From contig NZ_LOEP01000032.1 of assembly GCF_001482285.1 (NCBI RefSeq), forward strand, positions 100,141 through 164,140: a stretch of 64,000 nucleotides of DNA, given 5' to 3'. Made by a program: the position numbers and the translations under genes. The stretch is from Haloferax sp. Q22. GTDB taxonomy: Archaea > Halobacteriota > Halobacteria > Halobacteriales > Haloferacaceae. Shown piece after piece: positions 42,596 to 52,192 of this stretch; positions within the stretch are counted from its first letter, which is position 1, and each line of letters opens with the position of its first letter. Under the pieces are notes generated by a model. That model did not search any database. It was not told where the DNA came from and saw nothing but the letters and a program-made list of their open reading frames with translations.

Positions 42596-44584
42596 ATGGC
42601 AGACGGTGACACCGAACTGGAGGCACGGCTGGTCGAGCAAGAGGAGTTCGAACCCTCCGAGGAGTTCGTCGCGCAAGCGAACGTCTCCGATCCGGCCGTC
42701 TACGACGAGTTCGAGGAGAACTGGCCCGAGTGTTGGGAGGGGGCCGCCGAGATGCTCGACTGGGACGAAGAGTACGACGAGGTGCTGGACGACTCGAACC
42801 CGCCGTTCTACAAGTGGTTCACGGGCGGCAAGCTCAACGTCTCGTACAACTGCGTCGACCGGCACGTCGAAAACGGGGACAAGAACCGCGTCGCCATCAA
42901 GTGGGAGGGTGAACACGGCGAGACGCGAACCTACACCTATCAGGACCTGTATCGCGAGGTGAACGAGTTCGCGGCGGCGCTGCGTGACCTCGGCGTCGAG
43001 GAAGACGACGTGGTCACGCTCTACATGCCGATGATTCCCGAACTGCCCATCGCCATGCTGGCCTGCGCCCGCATCGGCGCGCCGCACTCGGTCGTCTTCG
43101 GCGGCTTCTCCGCCGACGCGCTGGCGACGCGGATGAACTCCGCGGACTCCCGATTCCTCGTCACCTGCGACGGCTACTACCGCCGCGGCGACCCGCTCGA
43201 CCACCTCGACAAGGCCAACGAGGGCCTCGACGGCGTCGACCACGGCGTCGATGCCACGGTCGTCGTCGACCGCCTCGGCGACGACGGCTTCGGCCACGAC
43301 CTGAAAGGCAACCAGCACGACTGGGACGACCTCCTCGATGAGCACGCGGGCGAGCGTATCGACCCCGTCGAGCGCGACGCCGAAGACATGCTGTTCCTGA
43401 TGTACACCTCGGGGACCACCGGCCAGCCGAAGGGCGTCAAGCACACCACCGGCGGCTACCTCGCGTACGCCGCGTGGACGTCTCACGCCGTCCTCGACAT
43501 CGAGAAGGAAGACACCTACTGGTGTTCGGCCGACATCGGCTGGATTACGGGCCACTCCTACATCGTCTACGGCCCGCTGGCGCTCGGGACGACGACGGTA
43601 ATGTACGAGGGGACGCCCGACTTCCCGAACCGCGACCGCCTGTGGGACATCATCGAGAAGTACGCGGTCGACATCTTCTACACCGCACCGACGGCGATTC
43701 GCGCGTTCATGAAGTGGGGTAGCCGATTCCCCGAACAGCACGACCTGTCGAGCCTCCGCCTGCTCGGTACCGTGGGCGAGCCAATCAACCCGCGCGCGTG
43801 GAAGTGGTACTACAAGCACATCGGCAACGAGGAGTGTCCGGTCGTGGACACGTGGTGGCAGACCGAGACCGGTGGCATGATGATAACGACCTTACCGGGA
43901 ATCAAGAAGATGAAACCCGGGTCGGCCGGGCCGCCGCTGCCGGGTATCGACGCCCAAATCGTCGACACGAGCGGGAAGCGGGTCGACGCCGGACGGGCGG
44001 GCTATCTCACGGTGAACAAGCCGTGGCCGGGGATGCTCCGGACGCTCTACAAGAACGACGAGCGCTTCATCCAGGAGTACTGGCAAGAGTACTCTGACAC
44101 CGACAGCGACGACCCCGACGACTGGGTCTACTTCCCCGAGGACGGCGCGAAAATCGACGGCGACGACTACATTACCATCCTCGGACGGGTGGACGACGTC
44201 ATCAACGTCTCGGGCCACCGCCTCGGGACGATGGAAATCGAGTCTGCCATCGTCGGCGTCGAAGGCGTCGCCGAGGCGGCGGTCGTCGGCGGCAACCACG
44301 AGGTGAAAGGCGAGGCCGTCTACGCCTACGTCATCACCGAGGAGGGACAGGACGAAGACGACGAGATGCGACAGCGCATCATCGAGGGCGTCGAGGACGC
44401 CATCGGTCCCATCGCCCGCCCCGAGATGGTCGTGTTCACGCCGGAACTGCCGAAGACGCGGTCTGGCAAGATTATGCGTCGCCTGCTCGAAGAGATAGCG
44501 AACGGCGAGGAACTCGGTGACACGACGACGCTCCGGAACCCCGAAATCGTCGAGTCGATTCAGCGGCAGGTCGAAAGCGAGTAA
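42596..44584 (+). CDS. acs: Acetyl-CoA synthetase (AMP-forming)
   Basis: Activates acetate with ATP and CoA via acetyl-AMP; 662 aa, the usual length. The AMP-binding motif YTSGTTGQPKGV is near residue 270. Further motifs are WWQTETGGMMITTLPG and GRVDDVINVSGHRLGTMEIE. The C-terminal PKTRSGKIMRR contains Lys625, the residue that is acetylated to switch off bacterial Acs. It follows mcmA, so the locus covers C2 and C3 acyl-CoA entry to central metabolism. Confidence 0.95.
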   Translation: MADGDTELEARLVEQEEFEPSEEFVAQANVSDPAVYDEFEENWPECWEGAAEMLDWDEEYDEVLDDSNPPFYKWFTGGKLNVSYNCVDRHVENGDKNRVAIKWEGEHGETRTYTYQDLYREVNEFAAALRDLGVEEDDVVTLYMPMIPELPIAMLACARIGAPHSVVFGGFSADALATRMNSADSRFLVTCDGYYRRGDPLDHLDKANEGLDGVDHGVDATVVVDRLGDDGFGHDLKGNQHDWDDLLDEHAGERIDPVERDAEDMLFLMYTSGTTGQPKGVKHTTGGYLAYAAWTSHAVLDIEKEDTYWCSADIGWITGHSYIVYGPLALGTTTVMYEGTPDFPNRDRLWDIIEKYAVDIFYTAPTAIRAFMKWGSRFPEQHDLSSLRLLGTVGEPINPRAWKWYYKHIGNEECPVVDTWWQTETGGMMITTLPGIKKMKPGSAGPPLPGIDAQIVDTSGKRVDAGRAGYLTVNKPWPGMLRTLYKNDERFIQEYWQEYSDTDSDDPDDWVYFPEDGAKIDGDDYITILGRVDDVINVSGHRLGTMEIESAIVGVEGVAEAAVVGGNHEVKGEAVYAYVITEEGQDEDDEMRQRIIEGVEDAIGPIARPEMVVFTPELPKTRSGKIMRRLLEEIANGEELGDTTTLRNPEIVESIQRQVESE

Positions 44585-44613
44585 CCACCGGCTCCACCAC
44601 CGTCGGCCCCGTC

Positions 44614-44859
44614 CTATCGCGGCTTTTCTTCGACCCACGCCGACAGCGACGGCTCGTCGCGGAAATACAGCCGTTCCCGGACGCCGTCTCGTTCGACCAC
44701 GGCGAGGAGGTGCTTCTCGGAGAGCCGAATCTCCTCGCCGCTGTAGGTACAGGGTTCGATTCGTTCGTCGCCCGGTCGCCACAGCCGGTGGGGGACGACG
44801 CGAACGATGGTCTCGTCTCGGCCCGTCGGCGAGCGCCCGGTGTAGTCTGAAAGCGCCAT
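44614..44859 (-). CDS. Small conserved hypothetical protein
   Basis: An 81-residue soluble protein, beginning MALSDYTGRSPTGRDETIVRVVPHRLW and ending SLSAWVEEKPR, mixed in charge, with one Cys. The central YSGEEIRLSEKHLLAVVERDGVRERLYFRDE reads as a small beta-rich domain. I do not recognise it. It is convergent with acs and divergent from the acyl-CoA ligase. Its frame and acidic composition fit a real gene better than its shadows do. Confidence 0.6.
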   Translation of the reverse strand: MALSDYTGRSPTGRDETIVRVVPHRLWRPGDERIEPCTYSGEEIRLSEKHLLAVVERDGVRERLYFRDEPSLSAWVEEKPR

Positions 44860-45002
44860 ACGCGCGCTACGGACTCCTCGAATAAGGTATTTTCCTGCAT
44901 AGTTTGTGTAGTAATATAGCCTCTCGCGGCTCGAGTCGTGGGATATTGTCTCTCTGTGCGTGAATTGTTATCAAGGGTTCGGGCCGCGGTACCAGCCCGC
45001 AC

Positions 45003-45010
45003 ATTTATTT
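45003..45010 (+). promoter_or_regulatory. TATA-like box of the fatty acyl-CoA ligase gene
   Basis: ATTTATTT, about 30 nt before the ATG at 45036; leaderless spacing. Confidence 0.5.
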
Positions 45011-45035
45011 CGAACGTTAGTGAAGGATAGCGCGT

Positions 45036-46658
45036 ATGAAGAAACCACTCCTGGTGACGGAGTTCCTCGACCGCGCGCGGCGGTACTACGGGGACGAGGA
45101 GGCGGTCGTGGCGACGACGGGCGAGCGCTTCACCTATGACGAACTCGGCGAGCGCGCCGACGGCTTCTCGGCGGCGCTCCAGTCCCGCGGCGTCGAGAAG
45201 GGCGACCGGGTCGCGGTCCTCGACCCCAACACGCACTACCACCTCGAAGCCGCCTACGGATCGATGCAGTTGGGGGCCGTCCACATGCCGCTGAACTACC
45301 GACTCGTCCCGGCCGACTTCGAGTACATGCTGAACGACGCGGACGTGACGGCCGTCTACGCCGACTACGCCTTCGCCGAGAAGATAGACGAGGTCCGCGA
45401 CGAGATTCCGACCGAAATCTTCGTCACGAACGACCCCGAGAAGGTCGCGGAGTCGACCGACGGCGAGTGGCTCGACTTCGACGAACTGGTCGCGGAATCG
45501 ACCGACTACGAGCGCCCCGAGATGGACGAAGACGACATCATCACGATCAACTACACGTCGGGGACGACCGGCGACCCGAAGGGCGTCTGCCGCACTCACC
45601 GCGCCGAGACGATTCACGCCTATCTCATCTCGATGCACCAGGACATCGCGGACGACGACGTGTACCTCTGGACGCTCCCGATGTTCCACGTCAACGGCTG
45701 GGGCCACATCTACGCGATTACCGGCCACGGTGCGAAGCACGTCTGCACCCGCGGAGTGGAGGCGGAGGCCGTGTTGGACGCCATCCGCGACGAGGACGTA
45801 TCGTATCTCTGCGCCGCGCCGACGGTGCTGAACATCCTGATGAAACACTACCGCGAGGAGGGCGGCGTCGAGACGACCGGCGCGAGCCCCGTCCGGGCGG
45901 CGACCGCCGGTGCGGCCCCGCCGGAGGCGACGATTCGGACCGTCGAAGACGAGTTCGGTTGGCGGCTCATGCACGTCTACGGGGCCACCGAGACCGGCCC
46001 GCTCATCACGACCTCGGAGGCCGGGCGCTACCTGGCGGACGGCGACGACCGCTTCGGCGTGAAGAAGAAACAGGGCATCGGCTACCTCGGCACCGACGTT
46101 CGCGTCGTCGACGAGGACGGCGACGACGTGCCGAGAGACGACCAGTCCGTCGGCGAAATCGTCGTCGCGGGCAATCAGGTGATGGAGAAGTACTGGAACA
46201 AACCCGAGGAGACGGAAGAGGCCTTCTCGGCGCGGCTGGAGGGCTACTACCACATGGGCGACCTCGCGGTCGTCGACGAGAACGGCTTCATCAGCATCCA
46301 GGACCGCAAGAAGGACATCATCATCTCCGGCGGCGAGAACATCTCCAGCATCGAACTGGAGGACACGCTGTTCGACCACGACGAGGTCGCCGACGTGGCG
46401 GTCATCCCCGTCCCGTCCGACGAGTGGGGCGAGTCGCCGAAGGCGTTCGTCGTGCCGACGAGCGGCGACCCCGACGCACCGGGCGTCACCGCCGAGGCGC
46501 TCATCGAGTTCTGTCGGGAGCGCATCGCGACGTACAAGGTGCCGAAGGAAATCGAGTTCGTCGCTGAACTCCCGAAGACGGCGACCGGGAAGATTCAGAA
46601 GTACGAACTGCGCGAGCGCGAGTGGGAAGACGAAGGGCGGATGGTCGGGGAAGGATAG
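45036..46658 (+). CDS. Medium/long-chain fatty acid-CoA ligase
   Basis: AMP-forming acyl-CoA synthetase of 540 aa, in the FadD/AlkK-like group. AMP-binding motif YTSGTTGDPKGVCRTHR is at about residues 172-188. Others are MHVYGATETGPLITTSEAG, GDLAVVDENGFISIQDRKKDIIISGGENISS and the C-terminal LPKTATGKIQKYELRE with the adenylation Lys. No membrane segment. The chain length cannot be told from sequence. It has its own promoter. Confidence 0.9.
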   Translation: MKKPLLVTEFLDRARRYYGDEEAVVATTGERFTYDELGERADGFSAALQSRGVEKGDRVAVLDPNTHYHLEAAYGSMQLGAVHMPLNYRLVPADFEYMLNDADVTAVYADYAFAEKIDEVRDEIPTEIFVTNDPEKVAESTDGEWLDFDELVAESTDYERPEMDEDDIITINYTSGTTGDPKGVCRTHRAETIHAYLISMHQDIADDDVYLWTLPMFHVNGWGHIYAITGHGAKHVCTRGVEAEAVLDAIRDEDVSYLCAAPTVLNILMKHYREEGGVETTGASPVRAATAGAAPPEATIRTVEDEFGWRLMHVYGATETGPLITTSEAGRYLADGDDRFGVKKKQGIGYLGTDVRVVDEDGDDVPRDDQSVGEIVVAGNQVMEKYWNKPEETEEAFSARLEGYYHMGDLAVVDENGFISIQDRKKDIIISGGENISSIELEDTLFDHDEVADVAVIPVPSDEWGESPKAFVVPTSGDPDAPGVTAEALIEFCRERIATYKVPKEIEFVAELPKTATGKIQKYELREREWEDEGRMVGEG

Positions 46659-46748
46659 GAACGACCGCGTTAAGCCCGTGTTTCTGCGGGTAGCGGGGTC
46701 TTAACCGCGGTCAGGGGGTCTGGTTTTCGTTCGAGGGCCGAGCGTGGT

Positions 46749-47300
46749 TCAGCGGTCGTCGCAGCCGCAGTCGAGGCCGAGCGAGGCCGGGTTGTTGTTG
46801 AACGCGTCGAGGGTGTCTTTGAGCTTCTCGCCGTCCATGTCGTTGGCGTACCAGCTCGTCTGCTTGCGACCGTTCTGCCATGACGAGGTGTGTTTGAGCC
46901 ACGTGCCGGCCATGTTCTTGACTTGCTCGATGGTGTAGCCCTCGTAGTAGCCGTACTTGATTGTCGCGCTGGTGCACCCCGATTGGAGCGTCCGAAGGTT
47001 GAGGACAGCAGCGATGTAGTGCTTCAGCATTATCTTCGCCTTGTCTCCCTTCGGCGGGTCGAGTAGAATCCCCCGCCAGTATTCGTTCGATTTCGTTTTA
47101 CCCGCGATTGTCAGTTCTGTTCCGGGCCACGTTTCTGGGTGGTTCGCCCAGTAGCCGGGCGTCTTGGGACAATCGATGGTCGCGGCCACGGAGCCGGAAA
47201 CCGCGGGGATGCCGATACCGATGCCGATCGCCGACATCGCGCCGAGTCGGAGCACGGAGCGTCTTGTCGGTTTGAATCCGTCGTTCGTGTCGTTTGTCAT
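46749..47300 (-). CDS. Tat-exported 'GYWxNHP' domain protein
   Basis: A 183-aa secreted protein. Twin-arginine signal TRRSVLRLG (residues 12-20), hydrophobic core to about residue 40. The mature protein starts with C44-PKTPGYWANHPETWP-59. Downstream is DPPKGDKAKIMLKHYIAAVLNL (about 81-102), and it ends LDAFNNNPASLGLDCGCDDR. Bacterial surface proteins carry a similar order: C-x-TxGYWKNHPxAWP, then a GGDAxxILAHQLIAAKLN-like helix, then an NNG segment. So I read it as one domain of that kind, alone here. Cys 44, 109, 178 and 180 may pair. Function unknown. Confidence 0.8.
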   Translation of the reverse strand: MTNDTNDGFKPTRRSVLRLGAMSAIGIGIGIPAVSGSVAATIDCPKTPGYWANHPETWPGTELTIAGKTKSNEYWRGILLDPPKGDKAKIMLKHYIAAVLNLRTLQSGCTSATIKYGYYEGYTIEQVKNMAGTWLKHTSSWQNGRKQTSWYANDMDGEKLKDTLDAFNNNPASLGLDCGCDDR

Positions 47301-47793
47301 AGTAGTGCCACGGGCGTGGCTGAAGCGTTATTTGCGCTTTCCCGGGTTAGTTATAAATCCGACATTCTGGATGGGGATAACTTAACGTCTCTCGGTCTCC
47401 CGTCCGAATCGCGTTGAAACGGGTGAATTCGGGAATATATATCTAGTATTCTGATAGTTGTGAGCCGACCGTGTCGTCCCGCTCACGCGGTCGTCGCTAC
47501 GGGGAGATGGGTACGACGCGCTCTTCGACGAGACGAGTCGCACGGACGGCTCGACACACTCGGCGCCCGAACGCGGCGAACGAACACGGCGAGTCGGTCC
47601 GACACCGGCGTGTATTTTGCGTCTATGACACGTTCCGCCGCGGGGGGGCTCGCCTTCGAGTCTCACCGACACTCGTGCCCCGACAGACACCTTATATTAT
47701 GATGCAGACAGAGCAATTACATAATGATTGATAATACCAGTAATAGGGAATCCATACATAACTATTATTAACGATGTATCCGCCGATGTGTCT
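47301..47793. other. Gene-free region with two AT-rich patches
   Basis: About 490 nt without a credible gene between the GYWxNHP gene (minus) and livK (plus). A minus-strand TATA-like GATTTATAAC near 47347-47356 serves the former. GGGAATATATATC around 47430-47445 and the strongly AT-rich 47690-47793 stretch hold several TATA-like boxes. The middle (47470-47690) is GC-rich with overlapping Arg-rich frames that look non-coding. Confidence 0.5.
47763..47770 (+). promoter_or_regulatory. TATA-like box of livK
   Basis: TATTATTA, about 27 nt before the ATG at 47794. Confidence 0.5.
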
Positions 47794-49167
47794 ATGGCAC
47801 GGGATAACAAGTCTCTAAATCGACGAGACGTGCTGAAGGCGACTGGTGCTGTTGGGACCGCTGGCTTGGCAGGGCTGGCGGGGTGCACCGGCGGCGGCGG
47901 TGATGACAGCGGCGGTGGAGGTGGTGGCGGCGGAGACGACGAGTATCCGGCACTGGGCAACTTCCCCATCGAGGGCGACACGGCCACGTTCGGGTTCAAC
48001 GTCCCGCAGTCGGGACCGTACGCCTCGGAAGGTGAAGACGAACTTCGGGCCTATCAGCTCGCGGTGAAGCACCTCAACGAGGGCGGCGGCTGGGTCGACT
48101 CGCAGTTCGACGACCTCTCCGGTGACGGCGTCCTCGGCTACACCATCGACCACGTGGACGGGGACACGGCCACGGACGCCGACCAGGCGCGGCAGTCCGC
48201 CTCGGGGATGATTCAGCGTGACGACGCCATCATGATTTCCGGCGGGTCGTCCTCGGCGGTCGCCATCGCGGTGCAGGGGCTGTGTCAAAACGAGAAGGTC
48301 ATGTTCATGTGCTGTCTGACGCACTCGAACGACACCACCGGAAAGGACTGCGTCCGCTACTCCTTCCGCGAGATGTTCAACGCCTACATGACGGGGCAGG
48401 CGCTCGCACCGGTCGTCCGCGACGCCTACGGCGAAGACCTGCAGTTCTACCAGCTCTACGCCGACTACAGTTGGGGGCAGACCCAGCAGGCGTCGATGGA
48501 GCAGTTCATGACGGACGTCGCCGGGTGGGAGCAGATCGAGTCGGTCGCGACACCGCTCGGAACGTCCGACTACTCGACGTACCTCTCGGAGGCACAGAGC
48601 TCCGGTGCGGACGTGCTCATCTTGAACCACTACGGCCTCGACGGCGCGAACTCCATGCAGCAGGCCATCGACGCCGGCATCGACGAGGACATGGAAATCC
48701 TCGTTCCGCTGTACAACCGCCCGATGGCAGAGGCGGCGGGCGGTGCGATAGAGGGCATCTACGGTACCGTTGCGTGGGACTCGCAGATAGACAACACGCC
48801 GTCCCAGGAGTTCACGCAGGCGTTCCGAGACGAGTACGACCGGACGCCATCGGGGCCCGCTCAACTGGCGTACGCACAGACGCTCCAGTACGCGGCCGCC
48901 GTCGAGCGCGCGGGAACGTTCTACCCGCCGGAGGTCATCAGACAGCTCGAAGACTACGAGTACGACAACATCGGGATGGGCGCGGAGACGATGCGCGGCT
49001 GTGACCACCAGGCGCAGCGAGACGTGCCGGTCGTCCAGGGCCTTCCCGCCTCCGAGCAGAGCGAGGGGACGTACTTCAACATCGTCAACATCACCAGCCG
49101 CGACGACCTCGGCTACGCGTGCGACGCCGGGCCGGCGGCCGAGTGTGAACTCGGATCCTACGAGTAG
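47794..49167 (+). CDS. livK: ABC transporter substrate-binding lipoprotein, LivK type
   Basis: Binding protein for a branched-chain amino acid/amide importer; 457 aa. The signal combines a twin-arginine motif (NRRDVLKATG) and a lipobox LAGC with Cys31, so the protein is Tat-exported and probably lipid-anchored. A Gly/Asp linker follows. The type-1 periplasmic binding fold has FGFNVPQSGPYASEGEDELRAYQLAV, SGGSSSAVAIAVQGLC and a late GPAQLAYAQTLQYAAAVERAGTF. Urea or short-chain amides are other possible ligands. ATG at 47794 chosen; it follows a TATA box by 27 nt. Confidence 0.9.
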   Translation: MARDNKSLNRRDVLKATGAVGTAGLAGLAGCTGGGGDDSGGGGGGGGDDEYPALGNFPIEGDTATFGFNVPQSGPYASEGEDELRAYQLAVKHLNEGGGWVDSQFDDLSGDGVLGYTIDHVDGDTATDADQARQSASGMIQRDDAIMISGGSSSAVAIAVQGLCQNEKVMFMCCLTHSNDTTGKDCVRYSFREMFNAYMTGQALAPVVRDAYGEDLQFYQLYADYSWGQTQQASMEQFMTDVAGWEQIESVATPLGTSDYSTYLSEAQSSGADVLILNHYGLDGANSMQQAIDAGIDEDMEILVPLYNRPMAEAAGGAIEGIYGTVAWDSQIDNTPSQEFTQAFRDEYDRTPSGPAQLAYAQTLQYAAAVERAGTFYPPEVIRQLEDYEYDNIGMGAETMRGCDHQAQRDVPVVQGLPASEQSEGTYFNIVNITSRDDLGYACDAGPAAECELGSYE

Positions 49168-49290
49168 ACACTCACCCCACCGTTATCTTAATGAAAGTTA
49201 ATCGCAGACAACCACGCACACGTAAATGAGTAAGTTTAGCACACCCATGGTAGTTCGCGCTTCGAACATCCGAGGCGGAGGTGGGGGGCG

Positions 49291-50259
49291 ATGAGCCTTC
49301 TGTCGGACGTGCTCGTCATCCTGCTCAACGGGCTGCAGCAGGGGGCTATCTACGTCCTCTTGGCGGTCGGTCTCTCCATCATAGTCGGCACGCTCAAGTT
49401 CGTCAACTTCGCGCACGGCGCGCTGTATCTCGTCGGCACGTACGCGGGACTGTTCGTCGCGCTGAACGTCCCACTTTCGAACGGGAAGCTCGCCGAGTGG
49501 GGCTTTTCGAGTTTCGGGCTCGACATCGGCTTCTTCGCCGCCCTGATTTTCGTCCCGCTTTTCGTCTTCGGGGTCGGCCTGTTGATGGAGCGGTACCTCG
49601 CGCGGGCGTTCTACGACCGCCCCGACACCGACCAGATTCTCGTCACGTTCGGCCTCGCAATCGTCGTTCAGGAGCTGTTCCGCGTCCTGTTCGGCAGCAA
49701 CAGTCTGCCGTTCGAACAGCCCGAGCGAATCCTCTCGTTCGGCTCGTTCGCCGGCCTGCCCGTCTCCGGCCCGATTGCCCTACCCATCGTCGGCAACTTC
49801 CCGCAGTGGCGGCTCTGGGTCATCGGCATCACGGCCGTCCTCGTGGCGCTCGTGTACCTGCTCGTCGAGTACACCGACTTCGGTCTCGTCGTTCGCGCCG
49901 GGACCCGCGACGCCGAGATGGTCCGACTCCTAGGCATCAAAATCACCCGTCCGTACATCGTCGTCTTCGGCATCGGCGCGGCGCTCGCCGGGGTGGCGGG
50001 CGTCGTCGGCGGCCCGCTGAACGTCGTTAACCCGACCATCGGGACGAACATCCTCGTCCCGGCGTTCCTGACGGTCGTCATCGGCGGGGTCGGAAGCATC
50101 GCCGGCGCGGTCCTCGGCGGCATCGTCTTCGGCCTCACGACCGCCGCGCTCGTCTCCTTCGCACCCGCGTGGTCGCAGGTCGGCCTGTACGCCATCGCGG
50201 CCATCGTCCTCCTGACGCGGCCGCAGGGTCTCCTCGGTGACGAAGAGGTGACGCCATGA
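49291..50259 (+). CDS. livH: ABC transporter permease LivH type
   Basis: Membrane subunit of the importer; 322 aa with about eight hydrophobic segments. LivH marks are LNGLQQGAIYVLLAVGLSIIVGTLKFVNFAHGALYLVG near the N-terminus and the cytosolic EYTDFGLVVRAGTRDAEMVRLLGI loop that docks to the ATPase. It starts at ATG 49291, 12 nt after GGAGG, an SD-like site. A 123-nt gap separates it from livK, and it overlaps livM by 4 nt. Confidence 0.92.
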   Translation: MSLLSDVLVILLNGLQQGAIYVLLAVGLSIIVGTLKFVNFAHGALYLVGTYAGLFVALNVPLSNGKLAEWGFSSFGLDIGFFAALIFVPLFVFGVGLLMERYLARAFYDRPDTDQILVTFGLAIVVQELFRVLFGSNSLPFEQPERILSFGSFAGLPVSGPIALPIVGNFPQWRLWVIGITAVLVALVYLLVEYTDFGLVVRAGTRDAEMVRLLGIKITRPYIVVFGIGAALAGVAGVVGGPLNVVNPTIGTNILVPAFLTVVIGGVGSIAGAVLGGIVFGLTTAALVSFAPAWSQVGLYAIAAIVLLTRPQGLLGDEEVTP

Positions 50260-51437
50260 GCGAGAAGGACGCCAACCCGAGCGCGAAGGACGCGCTCGTC
50301 GGCGGCACCCTCTTCGGTCGCTGGGAGAAACTCCGCGGCCGCGAGGGGACGGTCGTCGGTATCACGGCCATTCTCGTCGCGGTGTTCCCGTACCTCTTTG
50401 CCCGCGCACCCGTCGTCTCGGGGTTCCTGCAGGGCTACCAGAGCCTCGCGACGCTCATCCTCATCTGGGGCATCTTCGCCATCGGCTTCGACCTGCTGCT
50501 CGGCTACACCGGACTGCTCTCGTTCGGCCACGCGGCCTTCTGGGGCGGTGCGGCGTACGCCGCGGGCATCGTCGCCAAGAACGTCAGCGGCGACCCCATC
50601 GTGATGGTCGTCTCGGGAACGCTGTTCGCCGTGCTCCTCGCGTGGGTGCTCGGCTTCCTGTCGCTCCGCCGCGGCGGCATCTACTTCTCCATCCTCACGC
50701 TGGCGTTCGCCCAGATGTTCTACTACATGGCCGCGTCGCCCCTGGCGTTCCTGACCAACGGCGAAAACGGGCTGACCGGCGTCGAGGTCGGCAGTTTCCT
50801 CGGCGTCATCCACCTCGAAGCGGACGTGCCGTCCATCGGCGGGATGCTTCTCGGAACGTGGCTCTACGCCTTCGTCGGCGTCTTCTTCGTCGGTGCGGTC
50901 GCGGTCGCCTACCGCATCCTCAACTCCCCGTACGGGATGGTGTTCCGCGCCATCCGCGAGAACGAACAGCGCGCGGAGTTCGTCGGACTCAACGTCTGGC
51001 GGTACAAGCTCATGGCGTTCATCATCTCGGGCGGGTTCGCGGGCGTCGCCGGGAGCCTCTTTACCATCCACGGTGCGTACGTCCCGCTCCAGTCGCTGTT
51101 CTGGACGGAGTCGGGCGACATCGTCGTCATGACCGTCCTCGGTGGCGCGGGCTCGATGTTCGGACCGGTCCTCGGCGTGGGGCTCTACCTCTACATCGAG
51201 AACATCGTCAGCACCATCCAGGCGCTGACGATTCCCTTCACGGGCATCGTGCTCGTCCGGGACTTCGGGTTCTACTGGCACCTGCTCTTGGGCGTCGTCT
51301 TCGTCGTGGTCGTCTGGGTCGTCCCGGACGGCCTGTGGGGCATCCTGAACCGGCTCCGCGAACTCGCGGTCGACCTCGGTTCGAAGGCGGCGAAGCGACT
51401 TCGTGCACGCTCCGAGAACGGAGGTGGCGGCCAATGA
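50256..51437 (+). CDS. livM: ABC transporter permease LivM type
   Basis: Second membrane subunit, 393 aa, about nine hydrophobic segments. The LivM motif GFDLLLGYTGLLSFGHAAFWGGAAYAAGI is near residues 74-102. The cytosolic loop SPYGMVFRAIRENEQRAEFVGLN is the ATPase-coupling motif. A Lys/Arg-rich tail (SKAAKRLRARSENGGGGQ) follows the last span. It overlaps livH by 4 nt and livG by 4 nt (both ATGA). Confidence 0.92.
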   Translation: MSEKDANPSAKDALVGGTLFGRWEKLRGREGTVVGITAILVAVFPYLFARAPVVSGFLQGYQSLATLILIWGIFAIGFDLLLGYTGLLSFGHAAFWGGAAYAAGIVAKNVSGDPIVMVVSGTLFAVLLAWVLGFLSLRRGGIYFSILTLAFAQMFYYMAASPLAFLTNGENGLTGVEVGSFLGVIHLEADVPSIGGMLLGTWLYAFVGVFFVGAVAVAYRILNSPYGMVFRAIRENEQRAEFVGLNVWRYKLMAFIISGGFAGVAGSLFTIHGAYVPLQSLFWTESGDIVVMTVLGGAGSMFGPVLGVGLYLYIENIVSTIQALTIPFTGIVLVRDFGFYWHLLLGVVFVVVVWVVPDGLWGILNRLRELAVDLGSKAAKRLRARSENGGGGQ

Positions 51438-52192
51438 CGCTCCTCGAAACGGAGAATCTCGTCAAGGAGTTCGGCGGCCTCGTCGCGACCGACGACGTGA
51501 ATCTCACCGTCGAGGAGGACGAGCGCGTCTCCATCATCGGCCCGAACGGTGCGGGGAAATCGACGCTCATCAACCTCATCACGCGACGGCTCGACCCGAC
51601 CAGCGGCGACATCCGGTTCAAAGGTGAGTCCATCGTCGGCCTCGAACCGCATCAGGTGGTCCAACGCGGCGTCTCGAAGTCGTTCCAGACCGCCTCTATC
51701 TTCCCCGACCTCACGGTCCGGGAGAACGCCGAAATCGCGGCGTTGGCGGCCGAACGCGGCGCGTTCGGCTTCGAGTTCCTGAAGCACCGCGACAGCCTCA
51801 CCGACGTACACGGCGTCGCCCGCGACACGCTCGACTCGGTCGGGCTGTTGGATCGCGCGGACACTATCGCGACTGACCTTCCCTACGGCGACAAGCGTCG
51901 CCTCGAAATCGGTATCGCACTCGCGAGCGAGCCCGACCTGCTCCTCATGGACGAACCGACCGCCGGCATGTCTCCCGAAGAGACGAAGTCGACGGTCGAC
52001 CTCATCGAGCGGGTCAAACGCGACCACGGGCTCACGTTCGTCCTCGTCGAACACGACATGGAAATCGTCTTCAGCATCTCAGACCGCATCGTCGTCCTCA
52101 GCCGCGGCGGCATCATCGCCGAGGGGACTCCCGACGAGATTCGGGGCAACGAAGCCGTCCAAGAGGCGTATCTCGGAGGTGTCGAGCTATGA
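51434..52192 (+). CDS. livG: ABC transporter ATP-binding protein LivG type
   Basis: First ATPase of the importer, 252 aa. Walker A is GPNGAGKST, Walker B is LLLMDEPTAGMSP with the LivG-type AGM, and the signature position reads LPYGDKRRLEIGIAL, the degenerate form normal for LivG. VSKSFQTASIFPDLTVRENAEIAAL is a LivG Q-loop region. Start is ATG 51434, overlapping the livM stop, and the frame runs on into the ATG of livF. Confidence 0.92.
   Translation: MTLLETENLVKEFGGLVATDDVNLTVEEDERVSIIGPNGAGKSTLINLITRRLDPTSGDIRFKGESIVGLEPHQVVQRGVSKSFQTASIFPDLTVRENAEIAALAAERGAFGFEFLKHRDSLTDVHGVARDTLDSVGLLDRADTIATDLPYGDKRRLEIGIALASEPDLLLMDEPTAGMSPEETKSTVDLIERVKRDHGLTFVLVEHDMEIVFSISDRIVVLSRGGIIAEGTPDEIRGNEAVQEAYLGGVEL

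Noticed and set aside
47460-47731. Plus-strand Arg-rich frames in the gap before livK
   Set aside because: Composition is that of shadow frames in GC-rich non-coding DNA (Arg/Ser/Thr-rich, not acidic), with no promoter at proper distance.
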